Shown piece by piece: positions 16,552-24,111 of a stretch of DNA of 32,030 bases (positions are counted from its first letter, which is position 1; the number at the start of each line of letters is the position of its first letter). Both the position numbers and the translations under genes were made by a program. This DNA comes from Lachnospiraceae bacterium. Its GTDB lineage: Bacteria; Bacillota; Clostridia; Lachnospirales; Lachnospiraceae. Where the stretch lies: the NCBI GenBank assembly GCA_021200995.1, contig JAJQFS010000029.1, positions 1 to 32,030 on the forward strand, in the 5' to 3' direction. The notes under the pieces are model-generated. The model was not told the DNA's origin. It ran no database searches and saw only the letters and a program-made list of their open reading frames with translations.

Positions 16552-17172
16552 TCATTTTCCGACCAACAACCCCACCTCATACATATTTTTATAAATTTTA
16601 TCAGGATAATACGGCAGATACTCCTTTAAATCCTCAAAGCCAATTTCACATGCCTTCATATATGCCGTAAGTCTTCTCAGGCGCTCATCTCCATCCTTTT
16701 CAGAATAAAAATCAATCTCCTTTATCAGGTCCAGCAGCTGCAGCTGCCGATAATTCTCCTCTGTCACTTCCACCCTGGGTCTTCTGAGAATCACTGTAGA
16801 AGAAGCCAGCTTTACTTCCCTGTAATCATTAGTGGCCTTATTCGTCACAACTTCACAATTTACCGGGACCTGGGTGGTAAGTCCCAGCTGATTCGCAAAT
16901 AAAACCCCTGTGATGTAACCGCACCTTAGATTGCCATCTTTCAAATATTTCAGTTCAATTACTTTATCCCGGGAAAGCTGTGAACCCGACTGAAATACAG
17001 ATTTCTTCGGAATGAAATAAATACCCGTATCATATCTCTTCAGCATGCCATTATCCGTCAGCTTCTTAATCTGCTGCCGAATACAATTCATCGACATTCC
17101 TTCGTACTGGATATCCGCAATAAAAATAGGTTCATCTTCACCGAATTTCTTTTTCAGATAATCATACAGCAT
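16552..17172 (-). CDS. DUF6088/AbiEi-like winged-helix protein
   Basis: The ATG at 17172 has a GAGGTG site 9 bases upstream and gives 206 residues. The N-terminal part looks like a winged helix: DYLKKKFGEDEPIFIADI, then MNCIRQQIKKLTDNGMLKRYDTGIYF (helix-turn-helix about residues 25-45, wing after). The middle part (LRCGYITGVLFANQLGLTTQVP, CEVVTNKATNDYREV) resembles AbiEi/DUF6088 antitoxin-type proteins. No AbiEii-type nucleotidyltransferase toxin is next to it. Instead it is the first gene of a unit with GH2 and GH115, 13 bases before GH2, suggesting a repurposed transcription regulator for the glycosidase genes. Two small dyads lie in its leader. The family call is moderate; the regulatory role is inference. 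Confidence 0.65.
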   Translation of the reverse strand: MLYDYLKKKFGEDEPIFIADIQYEGMSMNCIRQQIKKLTDNGMLKRYDTGIYFIPKKSVFQSGSQLSRDKVIELKYLKDGNLRCGYITGVLFANQLGLTTQVPVNCEVVTNKATNDYREVKLASSTVILRRPRVEVTEENYRQLQLLDLIKEIDFYSEKDGDERLRRLTAYMKACEIGFEDLKEYLPYYPDKIYKNMYEVGLLVGK

Positions 17173-17191
17173 AATCCAGCTCACCTCTATT

Positions 17192-17218
17192 GAAAATATT
17201 TTCGAAGAGATTGTCTTC
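17192..17218. promoter_or_regulatory. Tandem small dyads, candidate operator
   Basis: A perfect 12-bp palindrome GAAAATATTTTC (17192-17203) directly abuts an inverted repeat GAAGA-N5-TCTTC (17204-17218). Both sit at the expected transcription start and early leader of the DUF6088-like gene, where a repressor could block transcription. Confidence 0.45.
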
Positions 17219-17224
17219 TGTTTT

Positions 17225-17253
17225 ATTATAATTGTCTGAGAAACGCTTTGCAA
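17225..17253 (-). promoter_or_regulatory. Sigma-A promoter of the DUF6088-GH2-GH115 unit
   Basis: On the minus strand TTGCAA and TATAAT are separated by exactly 17 bases. It lies in the gap after the GH105 stop codon and points into the DUF6088-like gene. Confidence 0.8.
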
Positions 17254-17299
17254 CTATTATTTGTTTCCTGTGCCTGTTATTTCCATTATGCAGTTATTT

Positions 17300-18421
17300 T
17301 CATGTGAACCGGCAGTTTTCACTTTCACTCTTCTCCACAGCCTCCTCCAGTTCTGTACACATCAGCAGAAACGCGCCCACACCGTGCAGATCATTGATAC
17401 TGCATGGCCTCTCACAATAAAAACGGTAATCGCCAACTCCTGTGCCAACGCAGACATAATTGACCAGCAAATCCTCCCCGTCCCACTCAAGACTTTTCAC
17501 CACACCTTCAAAGGCTCTTTGCGCCGCTTCCAATGCTTCCACTCCCATCAGGCCTGTTCGTGCAGCCCTTGCAAGCCCCGCCGCAAACAGGCAGGAGCAG
17601 GAATTCTCCAGCCAGTTGCCCTCCTGAGAGCCCTTATTGACCACCTGATACCAGCGGCCATCCTCACTCTGGTATCTCAGAACGCTCTTCAGCAAATCCT
17701 TTACCGCAATCGCAAGCTTCTGATAATCGTCCCGTTCCGGCTCCATCTGCGCCATCACATCCTGTATGCCCACCGGCACCCAGCCGATCGAGCGGCCCCA
17801 GAATTCCGGCGCCAGGCCGGTTTCCGGATCACACCAGGACGCCTGGCGGCTCTCATCCCAGGCATGATACCACAGACCTGTTTTCTCATCCCGTGTATAC
17901 TCCCGCATCAAGAGGATTTCCTGTACAATTTCTTCCATCAGCTCCGGCCTGTCAAAGCGCCTCGCATACTCCGCCGCGAACGGCCCCAGCATATAGAGCC
18001 CGTCCAGCCACATCTGCCCTTTCAAAGCAACCTTGTGATAAAAACCGCCGCACTCGCAGCGCGGAATATCCCTAATCTGCGCCGCTACGCTGTTCAGGCA
18101 GGCCAGATATTTTTCATCCCCGGTTTCGTCCAGCAGTGTATAGAGCAAAATCCCCGGCTGAATATCGTCCAAGTCCGCGTGCGCGTATTCTTTGATTTTC
18201 CCATCCGCCGTAAAAACCGAATCCACCCAGTCCACAACATATTGTAAATAAGCCTGATTGCCCGTCAGCCGCCAGGTTTTCAGCACGCCTGAGAGAAATA
18301 CACCCTGGTGATAGTGGAAATGCCCTTTCGGCGGCAAATCCGCAGCGGCGTATTTCCGCATCATAGTGTCGCAGGCTGTGCAGGCGCAGTCGAGCGGTGT
18401 CAATGTGGCTGATGTTAGCAT
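17300..18421 (-). CDS. GH105 unsaturated uronyl hydrolase (YteR/YesR-like)
   Basis: The 373-residue protein has the (alpha/alpha)6-barrel signature of GH105, which hydrates and releases the delta-4,5-unsaturated uronic acid left by polysaccharide lyases. Landmarks are HFHYHQGVFLSGVLKTW, HADLDDIQPGILL, GQMWLDGLYMLGPF (D140 matches the YteR catalytic Asp143), WYHAWDE, FWGRSIGWVPVGI and an ENSCSCLFAAGLARA segment near the end. No signal peptide, so it acts on imported fragments. A GGAGG site lies 9 bases before the ATG. It follows the esterase gene by about 260 bases that hold hairpins but no convincing promoter, so it may be read from upstream. No polysaccharide lyase is present in this window. 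Confidence 0.92.
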   Translation of the reverse strand: MLTSATLTPLDCACTACDTMMRKYAAADLPPKGHFHYHQGVFLSGVLKTWRLTGNQAYLQYVVDWVDSVFTADGKIKEYAHADLDDIQPGILLYTLLDETGDEKYLACLNSVAAQIRDIPRCECGGFYHKVALKGQMWLDGLYMLGPFAAEYARRFDRPELMEEIVQEILLMREYTRDEKTGLWYHAWDESRQASWCDPETGLAPEFWGRSIGWVPVGIQDVMAQMEPERDDYQKLAIAVKDLLKSVLRYQSEDGRWYQVVNKGSQEGNWLENSCSCLFAAGLARAARTGLMGVEALEAAQRAFEGVVKSLEWDGEDLLVNYVCVGTGVGDYRFYCERPCSINDLHGVGAFLLMCTELEEAVEKSESENCRFT

Positions 18422-18473
18422 ATGGAATTTCCTCCGTTTATCGCTCTTTGATTTTCGTGATAATGTCCATTCC

Positions 18474-18493
18474 GCCGCCTTTCAGCTGGCGGC
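18474..18493. other. Small GC-rich hairpin in the GH105 leader
   Basis: Arms GCCGCC (18474-18479) and GGCGGC (18488-18493) around an 8-base loop. It lies about 50 bases before the GH105 ATG on the minus strand. Possibly structural in the leader; no T-tract follows. Confidence 0.35.
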
Positions 18494-18597
18494 ACAAACT
18501 GTAATGAAAGTTACCTTTCTTTCACAGTACCTGATCCTGTTCATCTGTTCAAGGTCTGAAAATTTCATCCCCACCAGATCTGTTTTCTTCTTACACA

Positions 18598-18626
18598 ATG
18601 AGCCACTGCAACATCCAGTGGCTCAT
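18598..18626 (-). terminator. Stem-loop between esterase and GH105 genes (terminator-like or processing)
   Basis: A perfect 11-bp stem (ATGAGCCACTG 18598-18608, CAGTGGCTCAT 18616-18626) with a 7-base loop follows the esterase stop codon by about 60 bases. The minus strand lacks a T-tract afterward, so it may attenuate or protect the 3' end of the upstream mRNA rather than fully terminate. Confidence 0.5.
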
Positions 18627-18684
18627 CACGCAACATTATAAGGAGTGGTTTTACAACCAAAATCATTCTAAATCCGCATATCAG

Positions 18685-19497
18685 CTATTTCCAACTTTTT
18701 TCGGCAGTTTTTCGCTCATTTTGACCATTTATTCCATACCGTTCACAAATCAACTTTCCCGCCCTCTCCCCTGCGGCCCTCCCCACCTCATTATAAGCGG
18801 CCTGATAATAATGAAACGCGTCCTTCATCAGGCCGCGTTCCTTCATGCCCGCGAATTCCGTGGATACCATGATGACGCCGTCCATTCGCTGCGGGATCTG
18901 ATCCTGCGCGTCCATGATCTCCTGATAGCTGATCGCTTCCGGTCCATTGTAATGACCAATGCGGATCAGGAAGCACTGTTCCACGCCAAGGCTTTGCATA
19001 TGCCGCCAGAATTGCTCGAAGTTGAGAATATATTCGTCTCCATGCATCCGGTGATCCCCGTCCGTTTCCCCCTGACACCAGACAAGAACTGTATGTCTGA
19101 CGGAAATATGCGCTTTCTCCAGGTAATTGCGGGCGCTGTCAAGCCGCCGCTCCACATCCCTCATAAAAGGCGTATCCGGCTGCCACTGCAAAATGGAGGA
19201 GCCTCCTTTGGACGCCGAAATTCCCACCACCGACGTTCCCGTCCGCTGATAATACGCGTTCACAAAGGATGTGACCAGCGAACCGGTCTTCATTTTCCCA
19301 TCATCGATGCCGTCAGGATCATTTTCCGCCCTGCCAAATGGCTCTTCTAACGGCGACAGACAATCTGGCGCGCTAATCGCCCGATACTCATAGCCCGCGC
19401 CTTCTATTGCCCGCGGCGCGGACTGCGGCCACCGCTCACAGGTAACGCCGCGTCCCGCCATATTCGATTGTCCCATAAATAAAATCAGATCGACCAT
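18685..19497 (-). CDS. SASA/CE6-type SGNH carbohydrate acetylesterase
   Basis: The 270-residue protein carries the SGNH esterase blocks: FMGQSNMAGRG (nucleophile S11), SASKGGSSILQW, LVWCQGETDGDH, and the acid-His pair in KDAFHYYQ (D226, H229). This matches the sialate O-acetylesterase/acetylxylan esterase Pfam family (SASA). It removes O-acetyl groups from carbohydrates; given neighbouring glycosidases a plant-glycan ester is more likely than sialic acid. No signal peptide is seen, so deacetylation is probably intracellular. No strong ribosome site precedes the ATG (only GGAA 13 bases upstream). It starts 32 bases after the GH78-like gene and is probably cotranscribed and perhaps translationally coupled with it. 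Confidence 0.88.
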   Translation of the reverse strand: MVDLILFMGQSNMAGRGVTCERWPQSAPRAIEGAGYEYRAISAPDCLSPLEEPFGRAENDPDGIDDGKMKTGSLVTSFVNAYYQRTGTSVVGISASKGGSSILQWQPDTPFMRDVERRLDSARNYLEKAHISVRHTVLVWCQGETDGDHRMHGDEYILNFEQFWRHMQSLGVEQCFLIRIGHYNGPEAISYQEIMDAQDQIPQRMDGVIMVSTEFAGMKERGLMKDAFHYYQAAYNEVGRAAGERAGKLICERYGINGQNERKTAEKSWK

Positions 19498-19529
19498 TAT
19501 TTTTATATTTCCAATACTAATATCAGCAA

Positions 19530-21560
19530 TTAAATTCCATATAATTTAACTTTAAGAGAAAAATCTTTTAATTCCGTTGGAACGTGAGGAAAATAGCTAT
19601 AACCACTTTTTGCCGATGGGTCCGGCTTTATTCCACCAATCTCTTCTATAAGAATGCTGATAGGGGCACTTGCCCACGGATGACACAGACTGGTATTCCA
19701 TTTTTGCTCTTTTCCCCACGCTTCGAAGCAAGTGCTGGCATCCTGACGGAGCATATTTACCCATCCGTGTTCACCTTCGTTTATTAATAGTCTGTATACA
19801 TCTTCATATCTGCCTGCACCAGCCAGGGCACGCAACACAAAATAACTCATCATTACGCCACAGGAAAATCCTTTTTCCATAATGAAATCACAAATTTCAT
19901 TAATCACCTCCTTTGGTGCCAGCCCAAAATAAAGGGCATAAACATTTGAATGCAGAGATGTATGGTCACTGACCGTGCTGTCCGCAAAAAGCGACAGAGA
20001 CGGGCGGTAAAAGGCCGAAACATAAGAATTCTGAACGCTCTCATAGTCACAGCTTACCGGATAACCTAATATTTCTTCTATCTGCGACATGGTTTTCATA
20101 GCACCAATATACAAAGCATTCATAACATTATGACAGCCCTCCCCAATAGGCTCAGTCGGGGAAAAATCATAGTCGTCGCGTAGATTGGGCGGCCAATCTA
20201 CCATGTTCCATTTTGAGGTTACATGTTCCAATAATCCGTCAGGGCGCCGATACTTGGTGAAATGAGTCAGTACATTCGCGCATGCGGCATATTGTTTACT
20301 CAAAAATTCCAAGTCGCCGCTGAAGAGATATTCTGTAAGTACAACTTCCGGGAATAATAACGAATAATCGGCGATTTCCTGATGAAAGGATCCTGGCGCA
20401 ACCGCCAGGAGACCATCGCAGATTTTGGCTGTATAGCCGAACTGCTCAATACATTTTCGCAACATCTTTGTACTTCCGGACAGCCATGCCTGTGAACGAC
20501 CGGTAATCAGCGCATCGCCCAGATATTGTCCCTTTTCTCTTGTCACGCAATCCATGTATCCATCCTGGGTTCCCATTTTTACAGACTGCTTGCAGATCTG
20601 GAATATCTGATTCAGAGTCTCGTTATCTGTATGCAGAACACAGGCATCATCATCCATAGGATAGTGTCTGATCTGCAATCGGATATTCATTAATTCTATT
20701 CCCGGTTCCGTTTCAATCTGCGCATAACGGAACCCTTTATAATCATATGGCTCCAGTTTACATATTCCATCAGATAATGTCCATACCTCCTCATAACGGC
20801 AATTGCAGCGCATATCAAACCTGACATTTCCGTTCTCATCTAACTCTTCCGCGCACAATATGCGGACTTTCTGCCCAGAACTGCCGACCGCACTTAAAAG
20901 CAGGCAGCCAGCTATTTCTTTTCCTGCGTCAACGAAACATGTAGTGGAATTTTTCCATTCAACAATTGCCGGATCACACTCATAAACAGATAATAACTCT
21001 GTGGGCTGTGGGAATAAATGATAGTCCGCCCATTCCGCTTTTATCATTTGTGCCCACGTATTATCAGCGTAGTAGTATTCTTTCCAATCTTCTTTCCATT
21101 TTCGGCTGTCGAAATTTTCCAGAAATTGTGTATCATAACCGATGACTTCCCCTGAATATGCATCTGTAATCTGATATTTCCATAACAGGTCTTCATTCTT
21201 ACCATCAGAAGATGCGATATTTCCTGTCAGAGCAAATCGTCCATCGCCACTCTGAAAAGCCCTGTTGACACGTCCATGATAAAATGCATGAACGGCAATG
21301 ATATTTGTTCCGGATGTTAGCATCTGATCAATGGGAATTTCATTGTAATAATAATGGTCTATATAACTTACCGCAGGTCCCTGTGCCGCAAAAATCCCGT
21401 TTATATAGACCTTATAATAATCATCGGCAGATATTCGAAGCATATGCCGTACTGATGTTTCCCCTGATTCAAATTCGTATGTGCTTCGAGCCAATACATG
21501 AAGGTTCTCTGATAGAGGTTCTCTGATAGTGTACCAGACCGGTGAAAATTCTTCAGTCAT
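19530..21560 (-). CDS. GH78-like alpha-L-rhamnosidase
   Basis: The 676-residue protein has N-terminal beta-sandwich domains (LRISADDYYKVYINGIF, GTNIIAVHAFYHGR; FVDAGKEIAGCLLLSAVG) of bacterial rhamnosidases and a C-terminal (alpha/alpha)6 barrel. The catalytic-region equivalent is MDCVTREKGQYLGDA, where most GH78 members have RDERLGW-like acidic residues; E and D are retained though the context differs. Later landmarks are KWNMVDWPPNLRDDYDF, HNVMNALYIGAM and EAWGKEQKWNTSLCHPWASAP, the conserved exit of the family. No signal peptide. It would release terminal rhamnose from imported oligosaccharides. An AAGGA site lies 10 bases before the ATG, 77 bases after the AraC gene. Confidence 0.88.
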   Translation of the reverse strand: MTEEFSPVWYTIREPLSENLHVLARSTYEFESGETSVRHMLRISADDYYKVYINGIFAAQGPAVSYIDHYYYNEIPIDQMLTSGTNIIAVHAFYHGRVNRAFQSGDGRFALTGNIASSDGKNEDLLWKYQITDAYSGEVIGYDTQFLENFDSRKWKEDWKEYYYADNTWAQMIKAEWADYHLFPQPTELLSVYECDPAIVEWKNSTTCFVDAGKEIAGCLLLSAVGSSGQKVRILCAEELDENGNVRFDMRCNCRYEEVWTLSDGICKLEPYDYKGFRYAQIETEPGIELMNIRLQIRHYPMDDDACVLHTDNETLNQIFQICKQSVKMGTQDGYMDCVTREKGQYLGDALITGRSQAWLSGSTKMLRKCIEQFGYTAKICDGLLAVAPGSFHQEIADYSLLFPEVVLTEYLFSGDLEFLSKQYAACANVLTHFTKYRRPDGLLEHVTSKWNMVDWPPNLRDDYDFSPTEPIGEGCHNVMNALYIGAMKTMSQIEEILGYPVSCDYESVQNSYVSAFYRPSLSLFADSTVSDHTSLHSNVYALYFGLAPKEVINEICDFIMEKGFSCGVMMSYFVLRALAGAGRYEDVYRLLINEGEHGWVNMLRQDASTCFEAWGKEQKWNTSLCHPWASAPISILIEEIGGIKPDPSAKSGYSYFPHVPTELKDFSLKVKLYGI

Positions 21561-21637
21561 AGATCATTTATCCTTTCTGAGCAGTCTGTAAATCAGCCCT
21601 GTGTGTGAATGTAAAAGCCTCCTTTCCATAAAAGCTT

Positions 21638-23860
21638 TCACTTATGCTTCTCCCGGTACTGTCCCGGCGTCCTGCCTGTATAACTCTTAAACCTCCGGGT
21701 AAAGACATGGTCATCCTCATAGCCCACCGCCAGGCCAACCTCCTTGATGCGCATATGCGTCGTACTCAGAAGCTCCCTGGCCTTCTCCATCCGCAGGCTC
21801 ATCAGGTAGTCGGAGGGCCGCACGCCCACGCTGTTTTTAAACATGACGGAAAGCGTCACACTGCTGATGTGCAGCTGTTCCGCCAGCGCCGCCATCGTCA
21901 GTTCCGGGCTGGCGTAATTTTCCTGCATATAACGGATAGCGCCGTCCACCATGTCAGTGTCATCCCCACTTCCCTGCTCATCCTTCTGCGAACTCCCCTC
22001 AATGATGACGCGGCAGGCGTCAGACAACAAATCATTGAAATCCTGAATGCTCATACACTGGGAAAGCGTAAATACATTATAAAGTTCCACAGACGCAGCA
22101 TCCTGCCCCTTCCACTCTGTGAAGAGAACATGCAGAATCTCACTATAAATCAGTCGGAACGTAAAAAGTGAAATATTCTCTTTCGTCATCCTTCTGCAGA
22201 TATCGTCCACAGCTCTTGTGACCGCGTCTTTGTCCCTGTTTTTCAGAGCCATTTTCAGATTTTGCAGATAATAATCCGGAAGCACATCCGACGACTCCGT
22301 CTGATTGAGCTCATCAAAACGTAAGATCTGCGTCTGTCCGCGCAGGAACACATTTCCATAAGCCGTATCCGCCTCCAGATAAGCGGCCGGCCCCTCTGTC
22401 AGGTCCGTATGGTAAGCGCTCACCGCCATACAGAAATCATCGGCGCTCTCCTTTCCAATACGGAAAATTTCTCCCAGAATATTCTCAATCCTCTCCTGCG
22501 AATCCGAGAACAGGACAAAGAGGCTCTGTCCATGCCCCACCAGGCGGATCCCATAGCCATCAACGGAGGCCGATTGTCTGATCGCAGTCAAAATATACTT
22601 GCCAAACGAAAGATCGTCCTCGGTCTCGCTGTCTCCCCAGACCAGCGCGGCCAGGTACAGACTTCCCGTCTTGATCTCTGCTTCCGCAGCCGCCCTTTTC
22701 ACCTTTTCCTCATTCGCAAAAGAACCTCTGAAAAACTCTGATGCAAACTGAGATTTCCTGGCTTCCAGATTCTGCTGTTCCTGACGCACATTCGTTTCCA
22801 CCAGCATCTGGATGCCGCTCTCAATATCTTCGAAATTATAGCTGCTCTCCTCCGGATTCAGCATTCGATTTAAATTTCTCACACTGGAAGCCACATATCT
22901 GGAAAAAACGAGAATTAAAATCATGGCCGGGAAAATACACACAATCAGCAGGAAAATAATGCCCCACTGTCCGGACACAACTTTGGCCCGGAAAAATTGC
23001 AGTGATTGAAGTGAACAATAAACCAGTCCGCTGTCTCCCTCTTCCACTGTCAGATAATAATTCACGCCGTCAATTTTCACTTCACCGGAAAACCCGCTTA
23101 AGGAAGCTTCCTGCGTCAACGCCACCAGCAGATCTTCGTCTGCCACCGTCACGGAGCCACGCTGCACAATCACCTGTCCATCGTAGATAATATAGTCCGT
23201 CCGCAGATTATCCGCCTCATCCTCTAGCAGGGTATCATAATATGTTCCCGGTACCAGAAAAACCAGTGTTTCATCATAAGAAGGCGCAATCGTCTGTATA
23301 AAAACAGTAACCTGTGCATTGTCCAAATAGGTTTGAATCCAACCGCCAATCACTTCCTGCTCCGGAAATACTTGTAAGTTCTTTTCCTCGGAATATAAAG
23401 CTTCTTTGAAAATTTGTCTATCCGTTTCCTGAAAAACACAGGCTCTTTGCAGGAAAAAGTCTACTTCAACAGAAGTTCTATGATTATACATATAGCTGTC
23501 CTCATGATACAGGTACAGCATCATGTCATAAAACTGACTTGCCGTAGTATATTCGTAAAGCTTCTCCTTCAGTTCAGTCGATCTCTCAGGATATTCAGAA
23601 AGCAAAAATCCAGTCACATCATCGGCCAGTCCAATCTGATAAACAATATTATTCAAAACTTGTATTTCATTCTCATGGCGTAGCGCCACATTAGATAAAT
23701 GTTCCTCATTGGAAGCCGTAAAGTCATCATATATCGTTCTGTAATAAAACCGATATAACCATACACTCAAAATAAGGATAACCAGAATCATGAATGCGCT
23801 AAACGCAATAATAAGATAAAGAAAATCCCGGTTTTTCAGTTCTTTCAATATTTTCTTCAT
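21638..23860 (-). CDS. Membrane-anchored AraC-family transcription regulator
   Basis: The ATG at 23860 has a GTGGGGG site 8 bases upstream; a GTG 15 bases earlier is less likely. The 740 residues contain membrane segment 1 (about 9-32), an extracytoplasmic sensor region (about 35-295), membrane segment 2 (about 302-325), a cytoplasmic linker and a C-terminal double helix-turn-helix AraC domain (about 633-740: LTMAALAEQLHISSVTLSVM, IKEVGLAVGYEDDHVFTRRF, GRTPGQYREKHK). Such one-component regulators sense extracellular sugars or a loaded binding protein and turn on adjacent transport and hydrolase genes. It is placed between the ABC importer and the GH78/esterase/GH105 genes and has its own promoter with a long hairpin-bearing leader. 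Confidence 0.93.
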   Translation of the reverse strand: MKKILKELKNRDFLYLIIAFSAFMILVILILSVWLYRFYYRTIYDDFTASNEEHLSNVALRHENEIQVLNNIVYQIGLADDVTGFLLSEYPERSTELKEKLYEYTTASQFYDMMLYLYHEDSYMYNHRTSVEVDFFLQRACVFQETDRQIFKEALYSEEKNLQVFPEQEVIGGWIQTYLDNAQVTVFIQTIAPSYDETLVFLVPGTYYDTLLEDEADNLRTDYIIYDGQVIVQRGSVTVADEDLLVALTQEASLSGFSGEVKIDGVNYYLTVEEGDSGLVYCSLQSLQFFRAKVVSGQWGIIFLLIVCIFPAMILILVFSRYVASSVRNLNRMLNPEESSYNFEDIESGIQMLVETNVRQEQQNLEARKSQFASEFFRGSFANEEKVKRAAAEAEIKTGSLYLAALVWGDSETEDDLSFGKYILTAIRQSASVDGYGIRLVGHGQSLFVLFSDSQERIENILGEIFRIGKESADDFCMAVSAYHTDLTEGPAAYLEADTAYGNVFLRGQTQILRFDELNQTESSDVLPDYYLQNLKMALKNRDKDAVTRAVDDICRRMTKENISLFTFRLIYSEILHVLFTEWKGQDAASVELYNVFTLSQCMSIQDFNDLLSDACRVIIEGSSQKDEQGSGDDTDMVDGAIRYMQENYASPELTMAALAEQLHISSVTLSVMFKNSVGVRPSDYLMSLRMEKARELLSTTHMRIKEVGLAVGYEDDHVFTRRFKSYTGRTPGQYREKHK

Positions 23861-23953
23861 GAACCAGTCCCCCACGCCCGAAGAACCTCTTTGTTGAAAG
23901 CTTCTTCAATCCAGACTTCCGCACCCCTGAACACAAAGCTGCCACAAATTTAC

Positions 23954-23995
23954 AAACAAGGCCCTGCGGGCGCAATTACCGACAGAGCCTTGTTT
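23954..23995 (-). terminator. Hairpin in the AraC leader; possible terminator of importer operon
   Basis: Arms AAACAAGGC (23954-23962) and GCCTTGTTT (23987-23995) pair perfectly around a 24-base loop. On the minus strand only a weak T-rich stretch (GTAAATTTG) follows. It is downstream of the importer operon's last stop and downstream of the AraC promoter, so it could terminate importer mRNA and attenuate the AraC transcript. Confidence 0.5.
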
Positions 23996-24027
23996 ATCTT
24001 TTTCGACTACTTTCCTACGTTCTGTTT

Positions 24028-24056
24028 ATTATACTGCACAACCCATTGTACATCAA
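24028..24056 (-). promoter_or_regulatory. Sigma-A promoter of the AraC regulator gene
   Basis: On the minus strand TTGATG and TATAAT are separated by exactly 17 bases. The predicted leader to the ATG at 23860 is about 160 bases and carries the 23954-23995 hairpin. Confidence 0.75.
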
Positions 24057-24111
24057 TCAAAACCTGGCTGTCTTTTTACAATTTTACCTTTTTCTGCCGG
24101 ATTAAACGTCA

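Noticed and set aside
17231-17247. Possible catabolite (cre) site in the DUF6088 promoter spacer (AAAGCGTTT core)
   Set aside because: Only the core fits; the flanking TG and CA positions do not match the cre consensus.
17300-18247. Long plus-strand frame of 328 residues
   Set aside because: Antisense to GH105; its His/Arg/Pro-rich composition has no recognisable motifs.
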